DNA of 64,000 nucleotides, from positions 38,891,087 to 38,955,086 of the forward strand of contig OY759216.1 of assembly GCA_963662175.1 (NCBI GenBank). The letters run 5' to 3'. Under the pieces are notes generated by a model. That model made no database searches. It was not told the DNA's origin and saw nothing but the letters and a program-made list of their open reading frames with translations. Shown in pieces: positions 23,501-33,578 of the stretch. The position numbers and the translations under genes were made by a program. How positions within the stretch are numbered: the first letter of the stretch is position 1; each line of letters opens with the position of its first letter. The DNA is from Aradus depressus (taxonomy: Eukaryota > Arthropoda > Insecta > Hemiptera > Aradidae).

Positions 23501-26500
23501 ATAAACCGGTCAACATTTCCCCTGCTATTTATTTGTGGTAGATCAATAAAACTAATTTTTGAGAAAACATTCTTTCAAATATTTTTCAGAATTTTCTCAT
23601 GAATACTTTCCGAAATAAGAGGGATGGACACTAATGCAAACGCGTTTATTGATTTTTTTCTTTTGTTTTAAATATTATTATATTGTTCATAGTTATTTTC
23701 AAGTAACAATTCCTGGCGGGATTTAGAGGCTATCGATGAGCTACATTAGTAGAACATATAAGAGAATGTGCGTTGTGAAAGTCATTGAAAGATTTACAAA
23801 TCGTAGAATACCTTCGTAACTAAACTAGAGGTGAAAGATTTTCAGATTCGTATTTAATGAAAACAAAAATCTTTTGATTCATAATCAGTGTTGAACGGTG
23901 TGAGCGAGCATTTTGAGAACCCGCGGTAAACAATTCAAAAGACTATTTCCTCATTGTGCTTCTTTTCTGGTAAATTCGATCCCATTGGATTGGCAATTAC
24001 AACTTTCTTTAAATACAATGCAAAATATTATAATAAACTACCTTTATGAGAAGCAAGACATCGCATGCCTTTTAAGTCACAAATTTTAACACTACCTAAA
24101 AATCAAAGGCAATCATTTTAGTTATATGAATAAAATGAGTACGGTAGAAGCTAGCTGTTGATACATTTTAGTACTTGTTGGACGGTAGAAATATGGCAGA
24201 CAATTACAAAGCTGGAGGGCAAGCTTCATTCTGCATTCGGCCCTACACATATTGTACGAATAGATTGGCGCAGTTTTCAAATTTGATTCTTCCAAGTAGC
24301 GACATTTCCTCTGGGATATCCGCAAACGTCTCGTCTTTTCAGTCGAAAAGATGCTCAACGCACTCACTTCCATCTGCTGGAAAAAATAAAAAATAAGGTG
24401 AATTATTTTTATTACTGTTGTAAGATGAAAAAACAAAGGCGTCAGTGAATCACCAGCTGTGTACATCCCCAGCACGAATTAATCAATTACGTTTTCCCTC
24501 CGAAGTCAACCGACCATTTGGGCTAAATAATTTATGGTTTCCAGATTTACTTTGTGAAGCTCCATTCTAGGAATAGATAATTAAAATGCACAATTTCTTT
24601 GTCAAACTTCACTATATATTCTCAAATACTCAACTAGTTTCGCCGTGTTAAGGCATTATCAAGAGTCACTTACAAACTAGTTTGTAAGTGACTCTTGATA
24701 ATGCCTTAACACGGCGAAACTAGTTGAGTATTTGAGAATATATAGTGAAGTTTGACAAAGAAATTTGGGCTAAAACTCAATATTAGACTTACATAGTGGC
24801 TTCTGAACCCTCATATTAAATTTCGTGTCAATACATTCATTACAACTGCAGTTAATATAGTTTTTTGTGTTAGTCCCCCTAATACTGCAAATTTCGTCAA
24901 TATACGATCAACCGTTAAAGAGCAGTAATGTTTCGTGTCCCCCACAACCCCTCTCCCATTCAAAATTATGAGATTCCACATAGCCTACATTTTTCTAAGC
25001 TGGACCATTGCTGAAATTGTAAATTATGTTGAGCCGTTTTCTGATTTCTGATCAAACGAAAAAATCATTTCGACTTTGTAAAGAGAAAAGTTTAATTTTT
25101 TATATAAATAAACTAGTAGGTTACTCGGGGTTGCCTGTTTAGTAACATTAACTAGATTAGTAACGTTATCTGTCAGGTTAGTAGATTCAAGCGGGCTAAT
25201 AAGGATGCTACGTGCGAAATTTTATGAAAATCTGTAAAAGAGCAAACATTTTCGGGCCATCCACAACCCCCTACCGTTCAAAATGTTCAGATGCCAAATA
25301 GCCTGTGTTTATTTTTACCCAATAGCCTCGTTGCATACTACCCAAGATGAGATATTTAGATTCCACGATAGAAATTTCACAATTTCCCATCAAAATTAAC
25401 AAAAAACTCATGCTAAGATGCAGTGACTCGAACCAAATATACAGCTAACAATAAAATAAGACGGGTGAGAAACAATAGCGAAATAATAAGTGAAAGTAAG
25501 TTACTTACCAAAATATGTTCAAACGGTAAAAGTATTGATCTGCTTGACGAATCCGGCATTTCTCCGATGTCATGTATATAGATCTGCACATAAATAAACT
25601 ATTAAAAGAAAACAAAAACTCTACTACGGAAAAATAAATATTAGGTACACAAAAAAACAGTCAAATCTGTTGGAACAAGTTTAACCTTTATTTGTTTAAA
25701 ATGTATAATGAAAATTTGCAAAATCCGTTTTTTATGCCATCTATAATATATCGACGTCGCATTGTGCAAATGTTCTCTATAATTTTTGAACAAATCCAAG
25801 TTTAAGCTGTTGTAGTGAATTGTTCTGATGGTCCTTTTCTCAGATTTGATTATGTTCTTTTTCAGTTTTTCGTTCTTTTTTTAAATAGTCTTCTGAGGTA
25901 ATATTTGTTTATTTCTTATTAATTTAATTTTTTTTTATAAATGAATAGCCTATAGGTCCCTCAAACTTTCAATTTTCTTTAAGAAGTTTTCGTAGCTGGA
26001 CTTGAAAAAAATTGCGGGGATTTAAGTTGCAAATTGTTTCTACTCGAAGTTCTCGTAGTAATTCGAATCATAAAATAAAGGGAGAATGTGTAAACGTTAA
26101 TTAAAAATGTAGGGGTCTTCAAATAGAATCTTCTTTAATAAAGGTGATTAATGTCGAGCTGATTTATTGTTCAGCTGATATTCTGTAATTTACTAGTGAG
26201 AATCCCGTCGGAATAGTGTTGATGGTAACTAATCCAGACCCCAGCCTCTCTAGACCTTGCCAATAATATTGTATAAACTTTGTCGTTCCTGAATAAATGA
26301 ACTAACTAGCAGTGTGCCGTCAAGATCGGTTCAAAAATTGATGGTGTGTCATTAAGCTAGCCCCAGAAAAAGATTAAGATGCCACGTAACGTATATCACT
26401 TCTGGATAAATAACCTATCCAAGAGTGAAAGTTTTAGGAAAATCGATCCGGTCCTTTTGGAGCTGACATCAAAAATATGTGATGAAAACATTACCCTCCG

Positions 26501-29500
26501 TAGTCGGGTAAAAATAAATAAAAAATGTCATTTTATCAACTTGTTGATAACATACCAGAAATAGACCGTGCTCTTAACTAAAGGAGATTAAAGAAACTTA
26601 CTTGAAAGCCAGTGTTCATATCAAAAAAGCTTGCAAATGCATCGCCTTCAAGTGGGCTTCCATTGAAGATGTAAGGCCGGTGCACTCGAGTCCAGTTGTT
26701 GCTCAACCAATAACTGCAACAAATAAAATAAATACTTTATACCTTCCATGAAAAGAAAAATTAAAAAAAAAAAAAAAAAAAAAAAACGTGATTATTTTTC
26801 ATTGATTACTCAGGATTATTGTATGTTGATATTTGTGAATTGAAGGTGTAGCAGAGGCCTAGTTCTGTGAGGTTGGGCTCGAGGACAGCAGCTTTCGAGT
26901 TGCTCAGTGTCAGAGAGTAACTGATGTTGAAATTGATCCGAAGAATAGTTCTGAGATAATCACTTGAAGCAAGCTTGTCGCTTATGGGCTGCAGCTTGGA
27001 GAATGTATCATAACGTGCATCGGCCAATTTCTCAAGACTCTCGTAAACGTCACCTGGGTTCTCCTCGGAAAAACTGAAACAATCACATAAAGAATGGAAA
27101 CTAAGCATCAGTGATGGGATTAAATAAATCCATGAATAACATTTATATAACTTTATTTAGTTTTAATTAATTTTTTTGGCACCTAATAGATATTAGTCTT
27201 CTAGGGTTGAAAATAAGTAGTCCTTGAGCATGAATAAATAAATTATTTGTTTTTGTTTGCATTTGTGACACGCCCGGGCTTTAACTACGAAGAGATAATG
27301 ACAGTAATGTGCGAGTCCTAAATTTTGCTCATCCAGGTTTAGTAATCTGACAGGATTGTATAATGAGTACCTCGGGACTATCATTCAACGTCTTATCCGC
27401 GGACGGCATGCTCGACTGTTTTTTTTTTTTTTACCTCCAGATAAGGGTACCTAAGGGTCTCGGCTGTGTTTCGAACCCGCAATCTTTGAGCACAATAGTC
27501 AAGGATGCTACCTCCCACCGAAGCCTTAAAGACCACCTTAAAGAATCACATACGATTGTTGACATAGTCAGGAGCGTTACTTCAAATTTTGCCCCTCCCC
27601 CATCGCAGATTTTATTATTTTTCTATAGGACCTCCCCCACCATGGACGTTAAAAATAAACATATGTATATAAAAAATACCGAGGAGGAACTCGTTTGCAT
27701 AGCACCCCAGAATCTAATAGACCATTAATTAAAAAAATTAAGGCCAAGTGAGTATATAAAATATTGTAAATAATAACATATGAAATAAAAAAAGTTGTTG
27801 AAAATCCCTCTCGTCTGTTTCCAAAATTTGAATATTGTGTATCTGAATACCGTGTATTTTCAAATAAATTTGGAAGGTCCCTTACCGAAAAAAAATCAAG
27901 AGATAAACAACTGAAGTGAGCCAATGACCGAAACAGTACAACCAGTAATCAAAAATTAAATAAATAACTTTAAAATATGTTGACTGGAGGGTAAAAAAAA
28001 AATAGTCTGAGAATGAGCCCCGTTACATCACTGAAAATATAATGTGAATAGGTTACAGTTGCTGGATGAGTTCGAGGAGAGTCTCGTTGTCGATCTTCGT
28101 CTTCGGACAGAGTGTAACAGCAGGGAAGGTTGTATTCCACTCGAGGTAGTTCCTTTCCAACGATATTACTGTAGGGTTCTCCCAGTAGCGCTTCATAGTG
28201 GACACTGACAGCCACACAGCAGCCGTCACACCAAACCCAATAGTTACCAACCAAATTAGCCTAAAATTTAAAAATAAATAAAAATGAAATAAAATACTTC
28301 ATTAATGTAGAAGGAAATCGAGGTTCTGTGGTGTAAAAAAAAATTCAAAATTTGGCCAACGTTTCGAAAACTATTTATTTTCTTCTTCAGGGCCTTATAT
28401 TGAGTGGATGTGAAATGAAATGAAATGAAAAATAATCTTTATTCTGGGACATACGTTCCCTAAGAATAATAACATAAAAAATAAACAAGAGCATACAAGT
28501 ATCAACCAGTTAAAAAGAATAAATATGAAATAAAATAAAAGAGGTCTCTAGAAGTAAATACTAAATGTTAAAAACAGGCAATCAGTAAAACAATGTAATA
28601 AACTAGTGAAAAACAATAAAGAGAAAGAAAAATAGAAAAACAAGTATGAATAATAATGTGAAACATGATAACAATAATGACTTGTATATGAATGAATTGT
28701 AAAAAACTGGCCTGATGAAACAGAAGAGTGACAATCTGTCCAGTTGGAGTGAGAGACTTATAGGAAGATGAGAACTATCTCATAGGAGCCTGCCTTAGGA
28801 ATCAGAGGTTTGTTGAGTTAGGAGATAATGGAAACGTAGGGACTTAAATGAAAGAAGAGTAGGAGCATGGCGAATCTGGAGAGGTAGAGAGTTCCAGAGG
28901 GAGTTAGTCTGGATAAGGAAGGTAGACAGACTCACAACACCTTCACCACACACATCCACTCAAGTCATTATAAGGCCCTGAAGAAGAAAATAAATAGTTT
29001 TCGAAACTTTAGCCAAATTTTGAATTTTCTTTTACACGACAGAACCTCGAATTCCTTCTACATTGAAAAGATACTGTCGACTCTATTAATCATTAAAATA
29101 CATTATATTCAAAATTAACTTTATAGTGTCTTCACTGAATGATGCCTTATAATCATGGTTTTTGTTCATAAAATAATAGAAAGATATTTAGATAGAAAAT
29201 ATAATCTAAAACAAGCACATTGATATAGAATCTGAAAAACAAATCTCGGAAGGCAACGCTACTAAATCCATAGTTTATAAAACTACCAATCTTCAAAAAT
29301 AATAAGACCACACAAATTTCAGACATATGGAAATTATATGACGTAATGATTATGATAAAAATTGAACTTTATACACTACTAATAACCTAAGTGGATGGTT
29401 TTATAAACTATGGATTTGGTAGCGATGACGTCAGCATTGAGAAGCAGGTCTGTACATCTGCTTACCTCGTTCCCCTTTCTCTTACGAATGAATAAATAGC

Positions 29501-31472
29501 ATCCTAGCAGAATGAAGAAGCCCTAAAGAAGGCACACTCACTGCAGAATGCTTGGGAGAAATTGCACAAATTTGTTTTCATTGATCACATCTTCCTCTTC
29601 CAATAAGCTTAAATGTATTTAAGCTTGAATACACACTATAATCGGGATAGGAGTACCGTATGTTCGCTAAGCCTGGTCTAAACGGTACCCTACACTTTGT
29701 AGGCCCCATGGCAATGTGTTAATACTTCGTTACCCCGTGGGATTATGCTGATTTGTAATGGACTTTCCAAGAAAGTCAAAACTATTCGATTATTGATTTA
29801 ATGTCAGAACTTAATTAAATGGTTTCATCTCAACGCCGAAAATCGCTTTGTTGAATGTTATTTAATTGGTAATGGTTAACCCTGTAATGCCCCGGTGGGG
29901 TCTGATGGACCCCAGCCGCACTTTGAAGTTAGTTTACATGTTGAATACTGCAGGCCGTGCGCCTCTTGTTCCCTCCTATATTACCCCCGATCACTGCTTC
30001 TGATGTTACAGTCGTTTCTCAGTTTATTACGTTCTCGGCTTTCGTGCAGTGAAGTAGTCTATAGTAAGTTGGGGTCCGTCAGACCCCACCGGGGAGTTAT
30101 CGACCAGTGTTTTTCTCCTTATTTGAGTTTCGTGAAGTGTTGTTTCTTGTCAGTTTTTTATTTGTTGCTTTTTTTTTTCTGCGCTCAAAATATCTGAAAG
30201 ACGTAAATTGAGTGAAGAAGATGTTAGAGATCTTTAGGTTCAGATGGAAGAAAATGTTGAGTACTTTGGAGGACAAGCTTCTGATACTGATGTGCCACTT
30301 CATGTTCTTCAATATGTGATGCATCTACCTCACAAGTAGTGACCATTTTGGGAAAGAAAGTTCGATATTGCTTCTGTGACCGAAAAGAAGACAAGAAAAC
30401 TAAATATTTATGGTCAACGTGCCAGAGAGCATGTGTTTTGATCATAGATCATCGAAGTGCTGCGAATGTTGACATTTTTATGAGCAATTTCATGTTACCA
30501 TTACACATCAATCATTAAGTATTCACATGTTGTTTCATGTTATTTTATATGAAAAACATTCGAATTTTGTGTGGAATGTGAATTTTCTTGCAAACTTTAG
30601 CTTTGTTTACTCATTCTTCCTACATTTTTTTCCTTTAAAGTTTGTTTTTCATTACTATTCATCCATCCTCTGTACAAATAAAAAACTGATTAAAGTTTTA
30701 GTTATTTGAGTTTTTTATCATTGTTTCCTTCAATCCTTTCACTCAATTTAGTGAAATTCAATGTTGGGGTCTGACAGACCCCACACGGGAGTTATGTGGT
30801 GTGTTTTAGACCGGGGCATTCCAGGGTTAATTATAGGCCTAATTATGATCACGATTGGTGAATTTTCCATAATAAGCACTGGAAAATAGAAATTTATCGT
30901 AAATACGAAATTAGGAATTGAGCAGCAGAATTGGGCAAACATCAATTAATTAACAATTACCGTAACTTTCGTAACTGTTAGTTTCAATTTTTATTGTAAT
31001 TACAAATAATTGTAAAAAAATAATATTTTTGCGAAAGAGTATGTAAGTAATTTAATTATTATAACGTAAAGAGTAATGTTATATAATACATGCGAATTAC
31101 TAATGTATGGTAGACAAAAACACGAGCGAGTAGCGAATAGGATACACGGAATCAGGTATAGACAAGAGATAGATACAATTGAAATATTAATTGCCAACTG
31201 TATTTAAATCAATTAATGCCCAACATTGCTGCACAGTATGTGAACATTTTTGTAACTCGTTTTTTTTTTTTTTTCATGTAGTGAATATGGACATGTCATA
31301 TTGACAAGTCAGTCATGGTGCCGAAGATATCTAGACTGTTGATTTCGAAATGTTTTTATTTATTTATTTACATAACATACCTTTCTACAAAATGTCTTCT
31401 CCTGCGGCCCAACTGTGCAAACCCGTGGATTGAAGAAGCTCTCAGCACCACCAGTGTATATTCTATTAACAT
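20577..31472 (-). CDS. ppk: Pickpocket-family DEG/ENaC channel, gene C (complete, 10 exons)
   Basis: Sodium-channel subunit, 440 aa. Exons: 31381-31472, 28057-28260, 26810-27073, 26602-26713, 25509-25583, 24175-24376, 24042-24095, 23214-23322, 22094-22185, 20577-20695; all GT-AG, phases agree (1323 nt). Landmarks: SSIHGFAQLGRRRRHFVER, membrane segment 1 LIWLVTIGFGVTAAVWLSV, NYLEWNTTFPAVTLC, ELGLCYTFNSQ, IYIHDIGEMPDSS, SQRKCRYLEESN, LQLCNCLPYFYRP, ICDLKGMRCLASHK, VECRCDPLCDQTNY, then FGGTVGLCLGCSVLSLAELV (G-x-S filter in membrane segment 2). Compared with genes A and B, one intron is missing (26810-27073 replaces two exons) and that segment has one cysteine instead of nine. The open frame extends upstream of the chosen ATG to about 31550, so an earlier start or another 5' exon is possible. 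Intron 1 holds a piggyBac remnant and a foldback element. Confidence 0.93.
22941..22985 (+). ncRNA. Hammerhead-ribozyme-like core, well formed
   Basis: GTACCA, CTGATGA, TGAAGCTGTTGCTTT (AAGC/GCTT hairpin), GAAA, ACCGGTTC, TGGTC. CTGATGA and GAAA are canonical; ACCA before and TGGT after the core can pair as helix I; ACCGGT is a palindrome in the place of helix III. Followed by AATAAAACAG. Antisense to ppk gene C, in its intron between exons 9 and 8. Activity is not shown. Confidence 0.6.
24588..24775. mobile_element. Near-perfect 85-bp-arm foldback with hammerhead-like cores
   Basis: TTTCTTTGTCAAACTTCAC to the centre and back to GTGAAGTTTGACAAAGAAA forms an almost perfect inverted repeat with virtually no loop. 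Each arm carries TTGATAA, TGCCTTAACACGGC (hairpin), GAAA, CTAGTTGAG: plus 24688-24726, minus 24631-24669. The outer flanks (GGTTTCCAGATTTACTTTG, GTACATCCCCAGCACG) recur around 58290-58600. Lies in gene C between exons 6 and 5. Confidence 0.7.
27258..27530 (-). mobile_element. Degraded tRNA-derived SINE, family 1
   Basis: Minus strand: remnant B box within GGTTCGAAACACAGCC-like sequence near 27470, the GGAGGTAAAA body, a T tract, and at the other end the GGCTTTAACTACGAAGAGA end seen in the copy at 52241. Many changes and a poly-T insertion make it old. Lies in the intron upstream of gene C exon 3. Confidence 0.6.
28305..29090. mobile_element. Foldback with hammerhead-like arms, split by a LINE tail
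   Basis: Same family as 19660-19940. The minus arm (28353-28394) and plus arm (28974-29014) both read CCCTGAAGA, AGAAAATAAATAGTTTTC, GAAAC: an intact CTGANGA...GAAA core with a GAAAA/TTTTC helix II. The arms are separated by about 530 bp of unrelated sequence (28410-28935). Ends share TGTAGAAGGAA and TTCCTTCTACA. Lies in intron 1 of gene C. Confidence 0.65.
28410..28935 (-). mobile_element. 3'-terminal piece of a non-LTR element
   Basis: Starts on the plus strand with GAAATGAAATGAAATGAAA followed by AATCTTTATTCTGGGAC, the reverse of a LINE 3' end with a simple (TTTCA)n tail. No coding is recognisable. It separates the two arms of the foldback and probably inserted into it. Confidence 0.5.
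29261..29420. mobile_element. Small inverted-repeat element (MITE-like), 160 bp
   Basis: Terminal inverted repeats of about 28 bp: GCTACTAAATCCATAGTTTA at the left and TAAACTATGGATTTGGTAGC at the right, with an AT-rich core. No coding. The transposon superfamily cannot be told. Confidence 0.6.
29880..30826 (+). mobile_element. Internally deleted piggyBac-like element, 947 bp, TTAA target site
   Basis: Flanked by TTAA on both sides (29876-29879 and 30827-30830). Ends are inverted repeats CCCTGTAATGCCCCGG and CCCTGGAATGCCCCGG. A 17-bp palindrome GGGGTCTGAYRGACCCC occurs three times, near both ends (29897, 30070, 30766). Inside, plus-strand remnants SERRKLSEEDVRDL and VRYCFCDRKED...WSTCQRACV resemble the N-terminus and cysteine-rich C-terminus of a piggyBac transposase; the catalytic centre is deleted. 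It sits in intron 1 of ppk gene C. Confidence 0.85.
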
Positions 31473-33093
31473 CTGAATCAAGTCAGGTCGAGGAGATCTC
31501 TTCTTTCCATATCTCCTCAACCCACCTCTAGCCAACAGAGGTCCCCTATATCAAATAATCATCAATTACTCGTAATATTTTGTAAAGTGAAGATAACTCA
31601 GTAAATCATAATTTTCTAGAGAAAGTGAATGCCAAATGCGCCGCTGAAAGGGAAGTAAGGGATAAAAGAGATTTAAAGGGTGTAAGACAGGTAAGAGATT
31701 AAGACACTTAAGGGTGTAAGAGATTTAAGGGTATAAAAGATTTAAAGGGTGTAAACGATTATTTTTTTCTCTCCCTCTTTTTTAAGATGTATGTTTTTTT
31801 ATCTTATCCGTAATGCAAAAAGAAATTAATTTGTATGTTATATTCTGTTAGGTTCAGAAGAAGGAAATAAATTCCCGAAATGTAGGTTACATAACAGAAC
31901 TCGACTTACCTAAATATATTTAATACTCTTAAAAAAAAAAATGTGTTTTAGTTTTTCGACTGCAATTCAGGAAGGATGCATTGTGAAACTGTTTATAAAC
32001 ATATATAATGTTTATATGGCAATGCCTTACCTGGGTGGAGGTCTGAAGTTGACCCACGTCTCCTTATTGTTCATTCGTTGCATTAGTCCAATATGATGTC
32101 ATTTCTATCAGCCCTGAAACATTCGACACAAGGAAATCTACCTACTGATATACTACAAAAGAAATAATTAAGTTAGAACTAAATCCTACAATAAATTAGA
32201 GATAGTTTATGCTTGCCGTCTTGTTTTCAAGATTACCTCAGCGGTAAATCATGTGCTCTTGAATGGCAAAAAAAAAAAAAAAATCAAAGCATTACATGTG
32301 TTTGTAGGGAAGGAGGAGGGAGGGAGAAGAGAGAATTATTGAAAAATAATCAAAAAGTCATCACTAAATTGTTAAACGGACATTTTCCATGTCTGTCATC
32401 AAAAAATAAGAGATATGACAGATGGACAATAAGATAAGAAGAACGAGTTTATGGACAGATTTTCACTTAAAATGGACAATAGGTCTTCTTAATAAGTAGG
32501 AATAATAAATATTGAATGCAAGAGAATTTAATTAATAGAAAAATATCAATCAATAAATAAGGACACATTCATATAAAAATGTAATGAATTTCGTAAATGA
32601 AATATTATCAAAAGACGGGACAGGATTGCCGAATTCAAATGTTTTTCTTGTCGCATTCACTACATAAAAGTTTTGCCCCTTACGATGTCGGTTCGACTTG
32701 GCTTCTCTATATATCACTCCTCTGAGTTCTTTACTAACTAGACAGACGATACGAAGCCCCTCAGTTGAGGGCCGAGGGCTACAAATATGCTTATTCAGTC
32801 CTGTCCGATAGATGGACAAGTTACTTCAAAACTGACTAGTGCGTTTGCACGAAATATGCGGCGCTACTGACAACGCCGATTCTACATTAGAAAATAGTGT
32901 TTATGTGCGTTAAAAATCGAAATGTGAATGAGTCGCTGTGAATATTGTGAACAAAAAAAAGTTTTATACTTAGAATTATCGTTCCATAGTATATTATGCC
33001 GGATGTGAGCATGCATATAAATGGCATTGAATTAGTAGCGATATTGTTAATAACTAATGGTAAAGAAATTTTCAGAAAACGGACAAGAAAATC
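31473..33093. other. Upstream flank of ppk gene C; no gene recognised
   Basis: AT-rich. It holds AAGGGTGTAAGAGATTTAAG-type short direct repeats at 31670-31760, a hammerhead-like remnant near 31855-31900 (CAGAAGA, GGAAATAAATTCCC, GAAA), and unassigned open frames near 32213-32437 (plus) and 32550-32819 (minus) that match no family I know. The promoter of gene C should lie here, but no core motif stands out. Confidence 0.5.
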
Positions 33094-33295
33094 AGGTAAT
33101 TTTTCGGAATTGGGGCTCCTGGTACCGTCCTAGATTTTCTTATATATTTTTTTCATGTTCTATCTGATAAAACTAAGTAAAAAATGAAGGAAATGCATAG
33201 AAAAAAAACAAAACAAAAACATTATTCATATTTTACTTAATATTGAATGAAATAATCTAGGATTAGAGCATAAAACTGTAAACCACAGTAAGTAA

Positions 33296-33545
33296 TTTCA
33301 AAAATCCAGTTGATGTATCCGAAGAAATAAAATGTTGACAATCCCGTCGGTCCTTTTAGTGAAACAGTCCAGGTTCTCCTGATATAGAGAAACCCCATGG
33401 GGGAGCATAACAAAAGTATCTAGTTCATAAAAAAAAATGTATTTCTCAATATAAACGATATATGTCACTTAGATATTTCTATAAGGACCGACGGGAGAGT
33501 CACAATTTTATTTCTTTGGATACATCAACTGGATTTTTAAAATAT
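33296..33545. mobile_element. Inverted-repeat element nested in the left arm
   Basis: AAAATCCAGTTGATGTATCC...CCCGTCGGTCCTTTT at the left mirrors AAGGACCGACGGGAGAGTC...ATACATCAACTGGATTTTT at the right. Related CCCGTCGGTCCTTTTAGTG sequences occur at 56530 and, inverted, near 56700-56770, so it is a dispersed family. No coding. Confidence 0.6.
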
Positions 33546-33578
33546 GAAAAATAGTTGACATATTATATTGTATACTAG

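Noticed and set aside
32550..32819. Minus-strand 89-residue open frame
   Set aside because: No recognisable domain, no splice context; could be an old transposon piece but not supportable.
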